Notes: generated from the sequence alone by a model not told the origin. DNA of 64,000 nucleotides from Heterobilharzia americana (GCA_944470555.2 OX104130.1:49633491-49697490), one strand, 5' to 3'. Shown: positions 47,513 through 60,420, numbered from the stretch's first letter. Translations and numbers: made by a program.

Positions 47513-47907
47513 TAAGAAAACCGGCTGGTAGACTAATGAATAAAACTGACAAGAATGGCAATACGTTTACGGCAAAATTAGAAGACACACACTAAGAAAG
47601 AAAATGAGAAGCATGATATGATGGAAATAGATTAAGGTGAATTTCAAAAGGTTGGTAGCCAATATTTTCAGAATGACACCTTCCACTATAAACCACATAC
47701 CTTGTCCAGATCACAACTGCAGGTCGCTTGTTACAATGAAACCTAAAGCATAGTTTCAAAGAAGCCAATAATTTTAGATGTCCTCATTTATGAACTCGCT
47801 AAAGGCAGTTGGATAGATAATAAGGATATTTTTACAAAAACTGCATAAACTCCTGGTTAGATACAAACTGTCAGACGTCGTCATTGTCTCCGTTGACCTC
47901 AATAGCT

Positions 47908-48165
47908 AATTCACTAGGTAAATTAATGAAGAGGGTCTGTTCGTTGAGACCATGGAACTCCAGGAAATTGAGCCAGTGTTGGTGATATCTTGCTACATAT
48001 GTGCGGAAATAGTTCTCTATTCTCAATCATGAACAACTTGGAACATGAAGGGAGATGAAATCTGAACTGTTGGATACCGACCCAACTTAGAGATGAGAAA
48101 AGGTTGGTCGTATTTCTGCCATTTATTACTGTAGAGTATTGACATAGGATCGTTACTCCTTCTGA
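47908..48165 (+). repeat. 258-base dispersed repeat (block B, copy 1)
   Basis: Counterpart of 14146-14403 in block B (offset 33762). Confidence 0.62.
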
Positions 48166-48391
48166 AATGTTTGTATTCACAGTGACGACATGTTGAAATG
48201 TAGAATACACCTGAGTGATTGAGTACATGTCAACACGTTTCATCAAGCTGATACCAAAAGGAGAAGCAAAAGCATTTAAGATGTGAACCAATAGTTAACA
48301 TGTGCGTTAACTATTAGTAGTGGACGGAGAAAATTATTGTAGATTTGGAGAAGACAGGAGAGACAGAGTAGAACAGACGATCATTTAAAAT

Positions 48392-49752
48392 TATGAGGGA
48401 AACTGGTTTGAAAATTGGTTGTCAGCTGAACTACACAAAAGAAACATGTGTATAGGATCTTCTTGCAGATGGAATGTTTGAGATGACAGGCAGAACACAC
48501 AAGCTTTGATCATACATAATTTTATGATCACCAGACCTTTTGGACAAGTCTTGAGTCCGACTTTGTTGAGAAATTTGAACAAGGTTTCCACTGGTCCCAG
48601 ATATTCAGACTTCAAGGGGTGCAACGATAGAGCTAGAGACAGGATCGTGCTCACCTTTCGACAACCACATTTGGTGATGTTTGCAAGCGTGCTTGGTAGA
48701 CGAACGCATGGTGTAGCTGGTGCACTTGGCTTCACAGAAGCAATTGAATTCGTTATAAACAGTGCAAAGACTCAATGCATCGATTTGTCTTTCATGCGAT
48801 GCCAAATCAGCTACTGACATGAAAAGACAATGCAGAGGTTTGCAGGATAGAATATTCTACTGAGAAACTTTGACAAATATTGAAAAAGATCTCCAGTGAC
48901 AATATCACATTTAAAACTGAGGTTTTTCAAAAGTATTCTCTTCGGAACTGAAAGAACCAGTTTCACAGCCTTCTACTTTTGCATTTCGTTTTTTGATGGG
49001 TAGCCTTTCTCTAACAGTACCTCTAGGAGTGTTTCTGACTCTTGAATAAATGTATCACCCATTCAAGTCTTTCTTATTCTTGATAGGAGTGAGAAAACAA
49101 GACTCCTTCCCACTTAAAGACATGCGTTTTTAAAGTTGACTAGTTGCTCACTCCATGAAACTTTTCAGTATGCGGATATTTATCTGGAATTATTAGGTCC
49201 AATTTTTAATCTGATATTGAAAAAATGAAATGTCGGATTCAATTCGGATTCGAGTGTAAAATTTTCCTGAAGAGTGGTTGTCGTTGAAATTTTGTAGGAA
49301 ACTTGTAAGGTCCGGGTTGTAATTGCAAACAATGAAGGTTGTGTCCATTTATCTCTTATATGCATGAAATTGATCGATTCCTGGGAGCAGCGTGCTGTGT
49401 CAAGGCCAATCATAAGACGATTGGCAAAGGGAGGTCCAAAGGGCAATCCCATTGCTGTCAGTTTGTCAAATTTGCTATTAAACATGAGTTGAACGATAGA
49501 CAAACATGTTGACGGAATTTTTCCGAGGTAGTGCTTAGGTAAGCTATGGGAAGTGCCTCGTCGAAAGGGAATTAGCTCCTTTGTAACCTCCCTTTGTTTT
49601 TGCCATTGAATTCGCCTGCAATTTTTTGCTATCCAAAGAAACGCTACATCAGTTTCTGTGATTTTCTGTGAAACTTGCGGCAGACAAATGAGGAAATTTA
49701 TTTCTTCACGAAATATACTGAAAACCTTGAGTATCTAAAAACATTTCGAAGG
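48392..49752 (-). mobile_element. Penelope-like element remnant, block B
   Basis: Direct copy of the block A PLE remnant (offset 33762) with the same stops and frameshifts: the RT segment with GLPFGPPFANRL at about 49460, the GIY-YIG-like tail at 48605-48820. It was dead before duplication. Confidence 0.65.
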
Positions 49753-49961
49753 AACCCCTGGAGTAGCAACATCTGCTTTTAGTCCAGACAGACAGACTGA
49801 GAGAAAGAACCAACATAGAGCCTGGTATACAAATGCATTGGGTCAAGTTGCCACACTTCATCCTAGTAACCAAATCACAGGTGGATAGAATAAAAGTGAT
49901 ATAAATGTAGACGAAGTTGTGTGAGAGAATAAACAGTTTGAAGATGTGTTAGTACGAACAC

Positions 49962-50582
49962 TCAATCTTTAGAAGACACCAAAGAGTGAATATATCTGCA
50001 TCATTGTGACCGATTTTTAACCATGTCACCCAGAATCAGTTCCCAACCACTAATCGCTATCACCTCTCAGGCCCTAGCCAGTCACTCTGCATCTTCCCAC
50101 ACGACTTAGACCAACAGTCAGGGGATTCATGGACTGGTGTCGGATCTTGGTCTGACCATTCTGAACCGTCTTCCAATCTGATCCAGCCCAACCCAGTATT
50201 GTCTGTCCAGGTAGGTGCTGACTGGGGATGCGCAACACATGTCCAAATTACCTCAGCTAGCAAAGGTTCACAGCCCCATCAATCAAATTGCCTGCCTTGC
50301 GTAGTACCCTTTGCCCCACTTCCATACCGGTCAAATTACGATTCCAACAAACGCAAGTAATGCAACCAGGATACATATGATCAAAACCCTGTAACCACTT
50401 CATGCGTACTACGATTGACTGCCATATCTCACAGGCGTATAACAGGACAGAACGAACTGCAGTACATAATACTCGTCCGTTGACAGATAGTCGGATGCCT
50501 CGCGCTTTTAAGCAGTGTAGTCTGAATCTTATCGATGCCATTCCATCTCGACTGCTAGAAACCAATCATAACATATGACAGG
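49962..50582 (-). mobile_element. LINE 3' coding fragment, block B
   Basis: Direct counterpart of 16200-16820 (offset 33762), with the same breaks. Confidence 0.7.
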
Positions 50583-50586
50583 CAGA

Positions 50587-50844
50587 CACAGAAGGAGTAA
50601 CGATCCTATGTCAATACTCTACAGTAATAAATGGCAGAAATACGACCAACCTTTTCTCATCTCTAAGTTGGGTCGGTATCCAACAGTTCAGATTTCATCT
50701 CCCTTCATGTTCCAAGTTGTTCATGATTGAGAATAGAGAACTATTTCCGCACATATGTAGCAAGATATCACCAACACTGGCTCAATTTCCTGGAGTTCCA
50801 TGGTCTCAACGAACAGACCCTCCTCATTAATTAACCTACTGAAC
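50587..50844 (-). repeat. 258-base dispersed repeat (block B, copy 2)
   Basis: Counterpart of 16825-17082 in block B. Confidence 0.62.
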
Positions 50845-50879
50845 TAGCTTCCGGAGTGAACAGAGATAAATATTATTGA

Positions 50880-51047
50880 CTAGATGTGTCTTTGTTTTCC
50901 GCTAATACAAAGTTTGCAAGAGGTATCAGCTGCATCACAATTATTGTCACAATGATTGAATATACCTTGACATTCCCTTCGGAATTCGTCATTGAGATCT
51001 TGATTAACGAAGTATATGCATTCCTTCAGAAATAAGAAGAACAGCAT
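50880..51047 (-). CDS. small Cys-rich ORF (block B)
   Basis: Third copy, identical in translation to the block A and C copies although block B has started to diverge a few hundred bases further right. Confidence 0.35.
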   Translation of the reverse strand: MLFFLFLKECIYFVNQDLNDEFRRECQGIFNHCDNNCDAADTSCKLCISGKQRHI

Positions 51048-51433
51048 TTTTATCCCCGAAGAAACATTTATGCACACTTTTATATGCGATTGACGGAATG
51101 TCAGACAGTTGCGCTACACCTTGTCGATGCCCGCCCGTTTTTAATTAGAAGCTAAATCTTGATCATTTTTGTTTAAAGTGACTTAAAATTCTACTAAGCA
51201 TATATATTTCCTCGTAGGCAGCTGGTGAGAAACGGATGGAGTAAATTGAGTTGAGGATATTCTGCCGAATAGTTAGTTCCTCCCGTTTCAGTGTTTATAA
51301 GATGAAGTTTGCATCTGAGAACATACTCCGTGGTACGCATTTTCTTTTGTGTCAGTTTAAAAGTCTAGTTAAATGAAAAACGTGAGTGGTAATTGTGAAA
51401 ACTGTGGTAAGTTGCAGTGACAAGTTTTGTATG

Positions 51434-51565
51434 TCAGAATAAAATGTTTGCATTCTCCTTGGCCCTAACGAAGAATAGGGCGTGATTCTGAATTTGAAAT
51501 GAATCGGATGGGAGGATAAAGAATGCCTGAATTATTCCGGAGACCACGAATATAATAGGAATCAT
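51434..51565 (-). CDS. small hydrophobic ORF (block B)
   Basis: Block B copy. The ATG frame itself is unchanged; substitutions lie just upstream of it (CNYCCHKFQQ against CKYYCHKVQQ in the open frame before the ATG). Confidence 0.22.
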   Translation of the reverse strand: MIPIIFVVSGIIQAFFILPSDSFQIQNHALFFVRAKENANILF

Positions 51566-51625
51566 CTTCCTGGTTAGATGAAATGCTAGTTGTTGAAATT
51601 TATGGCAACAATAGTTACACACTGC

Positions 51626-51676
51626 TACACTTATGCACCGTCTATTGAAAAAAAATTAAAACAGTCCAATAACCGC
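51626..51676. other. 51-base segment specific to block B
   Basis: Present only in block B, between ACTGC and ATAGG; blocks A and C join these directly. It contains an A-rich run. It makes a clean marker for the order of duplications: A and C share the shorter form. Confidence 0.7.
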
Positions 51677-52102
51677 ATAGGTGGCTTTAATAAAAGTTCG
51701 GTTTCATTCAGACCAGAGTTTTCAGATGAACGAAGTTTTGCGTCTTCTTCTAGCAAGCACTGGAACAGTTAATATCCTAGTATATTCACCATGAGATCTC
51801 ACATGCACTGGCTGGTTGAAGAAACTGACAGCAAAAATAACAGTTGTTCACAGAAGTTTTCTCAACTATTTGCATACAGTCCACTTTGAAGTATATAAAG
51901 AATCAGTCGAACACTGAGTTCGCATTATATGACGCGAATTCCACAGTGAAATTGTCAGCTACCGTTTTTGGTCCTCAGGTAAACAACACTATTCTATGAC
52001 TGTGTTGCCAAGCCATGTCTCCATATTAAATGAGAAGTTTGATCTTCAGTGGGTATTATTAACTCCATATTTACTGTGTAAAGAACCCGTTTAATATACA
52101 GC

Positions 52103-54961
52103 GCATCATGACAGCCAGATGGATTCAACTCAAAAGGAAGGTGAGTTACAATCATACAATGCTACGCTACGCTACGTTATGCACCTACAAATGATGCAGA
52201 CCAAGGGGGAGGAGGAGTAATTCCACAGACAACTGCAATCAGCACCGGAAAAGACCCCAACACAGTTGAAGACCTCAAAATCCATTCTAATAGGTGAGGT
52301 GACATGAATGCGAAACTGGAAGCCCACAACACAGGAGGAGAATCGATCATGCGTAGAGAAGCACTCGGTGAAATGATGAACGAGAATGGAGAACTATTTG
52401 CAGACTTATGCACATTCAACGATTTGGTGATTGGAGGTAGTGTGTACAACCACGGGGATATTCACAAGGCAGCGACATGCATTTGATTTCACCATTCACC
52501 AGATGGACACACTACACCAAAAATCACATCGACGTCATCTCAATGTGAAGAAAGTGGAGACACAGTCAGCCTACTGGACACAAGATCAGATGAAGAAGGA
52601 GAGCAGATATGTGTTCAGCCCACTCACCATCCAGTGCAAGGAAGCTACCTGCAAAATCAAGTTGAAAGCCTTGAGAGAAGCTGGTGATGATGGAACACAG
52701 TTGAAGTTGAACACCCAGAAGAGAAAGTGAACTGAAGGACGAAAGTACATTGGATGAAACTACTTGACGTGATTTAGTCATCAGGACAGATTGGGAGACA
52801 TTGAGCAACATCCCTGAAGGACCGGTCGTGGGAGAACACAGGAAGTGTTTGGAAGAGATGTGGAAGGAAATCTGCATAACCGTGTTAAGAAGGAAGAAGA
52901 AGCAATGTGAAACTAGACGAGATAAGTAGTGGATCTCTATGGCACATGGAAGCTGATAGTGTGGGGAGAGGAAGATGGTGATGGTGAAGCAGATGATGAA
53001 CCAGTGCAGTACAGTGAAGTGTAGTGAAGGAAAGAATAAAGAACAGGGGATCTTAGTATAATATATAAAACATCAAACTGGACAAGTAAGTGAAGAAGAG
53101 TGTGCGGAAAGTAAAAAGACACTTCCACGACACACTGACAAGTGCAGCAGAGTAGGCTGAAGGTAGGAGAGTCAGAGACCTGACAACATTGTATCAAATA
53201 ACCAGGTTACTACCTGGTAGAGAAGGGATGAACACGGATGAAACTTATTCGAGATAATGAAGGGAACTTAGTTACCGTCAAAGAGGAAAAACGAAGAAAA
53301 CGATGTGCTGACAACTTCAAAAATCTCTAGAATCGATCACCACCACCACCACTAGCGCCACCGCCTGCAACTCTCCTAGAAATACCACCAGCAGCCCAGC
53401 TGCAGAACCCCCAGTGAACACAAGCCTTCCGACAAAAGCAGAAGTGATGGCTTAACCGCTACGCCAACAAATTACTGAAAGTTTGGTAGGCAGGAGGATC
53501 ATATGGAATTCCGGCAGAAGCACTGGGAGCAGACGCAGAGACAACAGCGGACATGCCTACACCACTATTTGGAAGGAAGCTGTTGTAACCAAGTGGTATG
53601 GTTGCGCGCGTGGTTATAATGATACAGAGACTCAATAGACACCTCAGCCAAATACCTTTACGACTGACCTCCCTCAGTACCTTCTACTCCACTGAGCCTC
53701 AGAGAAATCAGAAGACAAAGACGGCCTGTGACTGCAAGAACAAAGACAACCTTTATTAGGAAAATACATGACATACATGTATTTTCAAAACTCTCAGAAA
53801 GTCAATCCATAAATAAACCAATCCGATTTCTTGTATGAGGTCGAACTTCTCCAATCAGGTCCTAATATCAGCGCATACATAAATCACGACCTGAACATTA
53901 TCTGATCATGACTTGAAAACAACTCCCCTTTGACTGCCTTTTATCGCTACGTAACAGAAGGAATGAAGGAAGGAAGTAAAGTTACCTGTCGATTGATTGG
54001 AAGAAGCGCTACCTAGTCAGACTCTTAAAGAAGGGTTGCCTCAGTCTTTGCATGAACAAGAACTGGTGCGGAACCATGCTCCTGTCCACCCCTGATAAAA
54101 TACTATTGCGCATCATACTGGAGAGACTAAAAGATGTACTGGATCCAAAGTTACGACCGGAACAGGTTGGATTCAGGAAGTACAAATCATGTGTGGATCA
54201 AATTGAAAGGCTTAGCTACGTACCATCATAGAACTGAGTATGGAGTGGCAGTGAAGTGGATGTTTACTTCAGCTTCATTGATTTAGAAAAGGCAAATGTC
54301 TTGTCGCACAAAGTCGACGATCTACAGGCAAAAACCAACAAGTTGACAGAAGAGGCGAGGCAGCGAAGGTAGACTGGACTTCATTTAGGTGATCGTAGAG
54401 AATAAAGAGGTGATGAAATCACCCAACCAACACTAACGAGGACCAATCACCCTGAAATGGGGAAATCTAAAGAAAGTTGTTTCTCACACTTACCGACCTA
54501 CCTACCTTCCCTCCGACCTACCTACCTAGGCAGCATTGTCTCAACTACTACAGGCGGTGGCAGAGATGAGGGTGTCAAACCCTAGATCAAAAAGACGGCA
54601 AGACAGGTCTTCATTAATCTGAATTCAGTGTGGAGATCTATTGCACTGCACTGCACTGTACTTCACTCAGCATTAAGTGTGAACAATATCCCGATTTTCA
54701 ACACTAATACTGATGTCAAGTCAGTACTTCTATGTGGTGGTTGAGAGACTTGGCACGTTGCGAAAAGCATTTCCAACAAACTGCAGACATACATCATCAA
54801 CAGCTGCCACCTACTCCCTCTCACTCGAAACTGAAGATCAGATGAGAAGGTGAGAAAGAATAAGTAACATGGGACTCGCTCTAACTGGCTGGCTGGCAAC
54901 GAATCAACCAAGAACCCAACGCCCAACAAATATGTAGAAGCAATTGGAGATGGACTGGATT
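52103..54961 (+). mobile_element. RTE-like LINE, block B, 5'-truncated and internally deleted
   Basis: Starts inside the endonuclease, where block B is fused to part 2, with MNAKLEA (52304) and NENGELFADLCTFNDLVIGG. After an inserted LTR (53581-53956) come RT segments YLVRLLKKGCLS, ILERLKDVLDPKLRPEQVGF (about 54110) and FIDLEKA (54280), then a jump straight to SHKVDDLQAKTNKLTEEARQ: about 300 bases with the catalytic Asp pair are gone. C-terminal segments (FNTNTDVKSVLL, VAKSISNKLQT) follow. It ends without the usual tail at 54961, cut by arm E. A (CCTA)n-like run lies near 54495-54530. Confidence 0.75.
53581..53956 (+). mobile_element. probable solo LTR inside the RTE-like LINE
   Basis: A 376-base segment interrupts the LINE. 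It starts TGTTGTAAC and ends GTAACA (TG...CA with short inverted termini), contains AATAAA (about 53811-53816) and is flanked by GAAGC / GAAGG, a plausible 4-5 base target duplication. The related LINE in block A is uninterrupted here. The features fit a solo LTR of a gypsy- or BEL-type retrotransposon left by recombination; the orientation is assumed from the poly-A signal and the family is not determined. Confidence 0.5.
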
Positions 54962-55047
54962 TTGAACTCAATTTTAATCAAGAGCATAGAGATGTGACAC
55001 TTTATTGAATGACTTTGTTGTGTCTTCTTGAGCGGTATAAATATTCG

Positions 55048-55752
55048 GGTCACTGAATGTGGTGTTACCAACTATCATGGATTTGATTTGTAGCCTCTCA
55101 ATTTCTACAATATGCTTAGGAGAATTCTTGTGCATAAAAGTTATCCATTAGTATGAATGTGGCTTTCATGAGATGACCCTTCAATAAAATGGTCGCTGTA
55201 GTCGACACATGCAAACCTGTTGTCACAAATAAGTGCATGGGCGTGGTGAGTTCTCAGTCTTTAATTTGGACTTAATCTTTCATAAAACTGTTAGTTATTT
55301 CGTTGAGAAACCTCTATTTGCATTTTTTAATTGGATATATTGTAGCTTTTTATCCTATCCTAGTAGGAAGTTAGAACTACTATCACAGTATAAGAATTGT
55401 CATGTTACTCGTCTTTTGGGAACACGTGTCAGTACTTCCTATTCGTGTGAACTTTTTGAGATGGACTGTTATTGCATTCAAAAACACATCATATTTTCTC
55501 CACTGCCTTAGCGTAAATTTCTTTTACTAGCAATGAGTTTTATCGCGGAATACTTCTATATTCTAGTGGTTATATTCATTGTAGTTTGAAGCTCTTTGTA
55601 ATGAATCAGCTAGTAAATCCATCTAGTGCAAAACAAGATATCCTGAAGGAACAGCTGTTAAGTCAGAGTTGTTTATGATGCGCAGAATCCCCATATCTCG
55701 AAAAACCACTTAGTATGCATTGAGGAAAGAAGTCAGTAGTCTTTGGAGGTAA
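55048..55752. other. about 700-base segment present only in arm E
   Basis: Interrupts the similarity between arms D and E. It includes an open frame of 92 codons (55233-55511, + strand, no ATG at its start) rich in aromatic residues, without recognised family. Neither terminal inverted repeats nor a target duplication is evident, so insertion in E and deletion from D are both possible. Confidence 0.45.
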
Positions 55753-56498
55753 CTCTATTCTAAATGATCAACAAAAGTTTTTAGGCAACTTTTATCAACG
55801 CTTTTTTCAATGGCTCACACATCCCTACAGATCCCAGATAACAGAAAAGACGTGTTTTGTTTCATTTCAATTACTCTTTTTGTGCTTGAAAGAATTCATT
55901 TCACTTTAGTTATTATTCTGACAGAAGTACTCACACCCATTAAAATGTAACCATAAAAACAAGGTGTGGCGAAACTTCATTAACTAATGTCAATTTGTGA
56001 CAACCTTTTTAGAGACATGAAGTCTTCAGTGAAACCCATGGTGTGTTTTTGCTAAGAGAAGTGTCTTGATCATGCAATCGCTAAACATCGAGGCATTTTG
56101 AGCATAACAATCCCTCCGATTGCCATATGCTCAAGGCTTCTGTTTGAATAAATTCTATATCCGTCTGAAATTTCTTCCACCGAGTTAAGTGCATAGAGAG
56201 TCGAAAATCTGGATTCGCCTACAAATTTTCAAGCTTGTCGATGCACACACTATCCAATAATACATAACACAAATGTGTAATGTGATTATTTGTGGAAAAG
56301 TTTAACGGTGCCAAATGTGCGTTCGGTATACAGCTTCATATTTCAGAAGATAACGAAAATTTGAAGCATATTTTCCTTCTGTTTGTTGTCGAAAATATTA
56401 TAATTTTTAGATCTCATTGAGAGATTTACCAGAATGTAGTATAAAAATATCACTTTCTTTTTACTTAATCGATATTATGAAAAGCCATTTGATTAGGT

Positions 56499-56750
56499 TT
56501 AAAACTGCAATCCTATCATGGGATGCAACACGTCATATGTTTTAACCCATTCAGGAACTACTTGTTTATTATTATCATCTAATGGTGAACACTCCACATT
56601 CTGGATACTGTGTGTCTTTGAAGGTTGCATCCTATGTGAAATGTTTGGTTTCAAGAAGAAATCTTTACTTGCATTGAAATATTCGTTTGTTAGGTTTCCT
56701 ATTATCATACGTCTAAAAGATACGCTAAATAAGGTGATCAAAAAACACAA
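56499..56750 (-). CDS. possible terminal coding exon, unknown (arm E)
   Basis: Identical copy of the frame at 37585-37836 on the opposite strand, with the same acceptor-like sequence before it. Confidence 0.3.
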   Translation of the reverse strand: MCFLITLFSVSFRRMIIGNLTNEYFNASKDFFLKPNISHRMQPSKTHSIQNVECSPLDDNNKQVVPEWVKTYDVLHPMIGLQF

Positions 56751-57546
56751 CTGATAAAAGAAATCACAGCTTAGTATACACTTCTTGGTGACATTAATTA
56801 TGGTAGGAGCCTCAGGATGGTCATCACTGCTCGATAGCTGGCTTTAGGAGAATGAAACACTAGATTGATATTTGTTTTATTTAGTGCCGAACGTATCGTC
56901 CAAATGAAGTCGTCAGTAAGTTCTAATTTTTAAATGACAACTATTTTGGTCATACAGATTTTAGTGAAATAAGGTGTAAACCAACTTCCCTACAATTTTA
57001 AATATCTTTGAAAGAAAGTGGAAGACTTGACACCCATGTTCTGAATTGTCTTGCTGCCATTGGTAGGTAATACTAATTGATCTGTGCATTTCGCGATAAC
57101 TTGAAATGGTCATTAATACGAATGGTGTAAACTGTTTGCTAGATTGACAGCATGATTTCTCTCGGATGAGTTGGTCTTTGTAATGTGAACAATAACGATT
57201 TACAACCGACTTACACTCTGTGGAATAATTTTCACACTGAACTGAGAATTTTGCAAGCTCTCATTCTCATTCAAGAAGTTGTGTTGAAATTCATTTCTAC
57301 AACCTTTCCTACCACGAATATTCTGTACGTGTATAGAATCCATGGCTAGAATTTAAGGGTTGTAACAGTACGTATAACTCGTGCTTATTCAAGTACATTT
57401 ATAGCGAAGACATTTGCAACATGTTAGAAAAGTCATTTTAAACACGAGAAGGATATTTCGGATTATGTGAATTATGTATATAAGAGACCTACGTCTTTCA
57501 AGACAGAGATTGGCCAAGGAAATAGGATTTCAGCATAAAAGTAAGG

Positions 57547-57774
57547 AGCAAACTGGATATCATCATCACCATCTTCATATTTGTGCTCATGACGCTTATT
57601 ACCAGCACTGATTTCCAATCTATTCTGGTTAATCAATGGAAAAGAGAAAAGAATTCGTTAATATTCTTCACCACCTTATTTCAACTGAAATGCCACACAT
57701 ATCGGCCTTATCTGTTCCATTGTACTTATAAAGTTGGCGTTGTATTTATTATATCACTGAATGCGTATTAATAG
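57547..57774. other. spacer between arm E and CR1-like LINE
   Basis: No recognised feature. A 62-codon frame on the + strand (57583-57771) has no family signature. Confidence 0.35.
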
Positions 57775-60420
57775 AGGTCATAATGGTCAATGCATGAATA
57801 CGACACACACACACGCTTACATTCATGCATTGTATGTATCAGTGCGCCTTGGTGGGAATGATTAATAACCCTATCAAAAAACGATTGTAATCCAGTCACG
57901 ATTGTACGATGAGATAGACTATGTTTTTTTGACCTGCTCCATATATTTTGGGTAATGCAGATGTTATGTCCCTGAAGAAGCTCAGACCAGAATTGCTTGC
58001 AGAACTTTGAAATTCGTATTTCAAATAAGCTGAGATTTGTCCAAATATTACATATATCTAATGTCATCTTTTCACTTGGTGCCCAATTTTTGTGAAACTT
58101 TTCAGTGCTAGTTTAAAGAATAAAACCTAGTATCTGTGACTGCACTTTTCTCCACATATAATGGGTATTACGAGATACATTATAACTGTCATTCAATGTA
58201 TTTTACAGTTAACATAATTCTAATTATTGTAGGTGATGTTTTGCACATAATAGTTGTACTTGAATAAAAGAGAGTTGCTCAAATCCCTTACTGCTGATAG
58301 ATTATTTGTTTCTGTAGGTAGTTTAATACCGATCATATTTAATTGTATGTGTGATAATGGGTATGTTCCGCCGAAAAGCATTTGTTAAGTATTTACGAAA
58401 CGGGACTTCCATCACGATACATGTGTTTTTAAACAGCAATAATATCTCAAATTCATATCATTCCAAACACTTATCACTTCATTAGAAGAAATATGAATGT
58501 CCCCCTGGGTAAAAAAAGTCAGGTTTCCTTTATGAAGTTGATAGAAACTTAGTCATTGCGTCAAGTGAGAGTTTTTGCTTAAGCAGCAGATAGAAATATT
58601 TTCTCACAACCTTTATTTCTAACTTATCCTAATGTTTTGTCTTTAGCAGATGATTATGTACTGAAAATACGTCAAACCGAACCACTTTTTACCATGAATT
58701 TTAGTTTTTGATGTGGAGGTCAAGTGATGACGATGAAAAAATAATTTACTGCGTTTGATTTACGTGGTATACGTGAAGAGAATGCTGGTCATAAGATGGA
58801 ATAACGCATCATATTATATGTTTCCATAGCAGTGTTACTTACAAGGTTTAGAGGTGCACCCTTGGTTCTGCTGATAGTTTTTAAGTTTCTGAGTTCAGTG
58901 TAGTTTATTTTCAGCAGCCCAGGAAAGAATAAAGCAGGATAATAGAACAGATGCAGGAGTTTATTAAATACAAAAGAAGAGGCCGAGTTGTACCAGGTAA
59001 TCTCAGTTTTCTAATTAAGTACGTTAGGCAGGAGCTTCTTTTAATAGCTTGTAAGATTAAGGAGAACCAGCAAACATCACAGAAAAATCGAGATTCATCT
59101 CACTTGTTACATTTTTCAGTAGGAAACCATCAAGAAAAGATAGGAGCCGCGAAACCTAAGTAGTTATGTTTATGTCTAGAACTAAAATTGATAACCTCAC
59201 ATTTTGAAGAATTATGTATAAGATTATTCACTGAAGAGCATCGTCCAATAGTAAATAATAAATTAATTTCAGTTGAGAACAATCTGATGAAGAGGTGACA
59301 GGTATGCGAACCGTCAGGTGATACTACCCAAAGATCGCAAGTCATACGGAAAGACAGCCAGAAGAGCGCATTAGGTAACGCCAGCCTATGTAAGTGACGA
59401 AGTGGATAGTTTATGTAAGTCAGCAATATATTTCTTCGCTTCAGGGAAATAGGAAAGCAGCCAGCAAGTATTCCAGGACTGAGTATGTGTCCCAGCCAGC
59501 TTGTTTCACGGAGGAGGTCTTGGGACAGTATTGGATGTTAAAGTGCAATGTAAACACGGATACCTGATATACTTCTTATTACTGTTGAGAGTGTAAGCAA
59601 TATTCTGACTTGAGACAGTAGTGGCATTCAGAGTGCTTCATCTTCAAACATCTTCCACAAAGGTCCAAGCACAAGTATTGTTAGTATCCCAGTCCTTATC
59701 AAGAACGGACAAGTAATTCCGAACGGACGGAGTTTCAAAATACACATGAACTCACTGACTGAGGTACTAGGTCTATCTTAATATCTTTCCAATAAGCTGC
59801 TATGGTGTTTTCTGAAAAAAATTATAGCAATTGTTAGTTGGTGGATGGTATTTCGCAAATATGAAACTTGAAATCCCATCAGAAGGTAAGCTGTTTTATG
59901 TATTTTGCCATATATTTCAGACAGAACATACGTAACGCAATGAAGTGAGTTGAGCAATTAGGCTCTTATATGAGTTTTTCATATATGTGTCGTTAACAAA
60001 CACCAACTCAAGTGTGGCATCCTTCAGTGTTGTGAAGTTAGCGAGGTTATGATGACCAAGAGTTTTAAGAAATTTTTGGTAGCAAGAATTAAAATCACCA
60101 CGAATTATCAACAGGGAACCATTTAGGAGAGGAACTGAAAATTTTGTCAATAAGTTAGAGAAACCAGATAATTATGAGTAATTGTAACCAGATGTCACAC
60201 ACTTGTGACATAAAGCTGCATTTCTCGAAATGTGGCTATATGCAACGATACAGTCAAGTTCAAAGCATATATACTTCAGAGTGCACCAGTCTTTGTTGAT
60301 AAAGGTGGCTACACCTCCTTCATATTTCCTTGTAGAGCTACATCGATCCTGGTGGAATATTTTAAAACAGCTAGGAGAACTTGAAAGCAAAAGCCTGCTT
60401 ATTCTGTGAGCGCCATTGTG
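57775..60420 (-). mobile_element. CR1-like LINE, decayed, most of the coding length
   Basis: On the - strand: endonuclease segments FKIFHQDRCSSTRKYEGG and VATFINKDWC (60350-60270), RGDFNSCYQKFLKTLGHHNL and LELVFVNDTY (60100-59990), RT thumb region SSKCEVINFSSRHK (59200) and YLGFAAPIFS, an INSCICSIILLYSFLGCLK stretch (about 58960) that corresponds to the block after it, and a C-terminal part with RTIVTGLQSFFDRVINHSHQ (57890). Many stops and frame breaks occur. A (CA)n run at 57802-57815 lies at its 3' end. It is a different, less damaged copy than that at 21375-23235. Confidence 0.65.

Larger units (their letters stand above)
47513..52105. repeat. segmental duplication block B, part 2
   Basis: Direct copy of 13751-18292. 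It differs by an extra 51 bases at about 51626-51676 and a handful of substitutions towards the right end. At 52101-52105 it jumps straight into RTE-like LINE sequence equivalent to 19823 in block A, skipping about 1.53 kb; the junction shows short microhomology (GCGCA / AGCA). Confidence 0.88.
54962..57546 (-). repeat. inverted repeat arm E
   Basis: Reverse complement of 36793-38692, with an extra piece at about 55048-55752. Its left end abuts the truncated RTE-like LINE of block B exactly where that LINE loses similarity to its relatives (about 54961). Confidence 0.85.
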
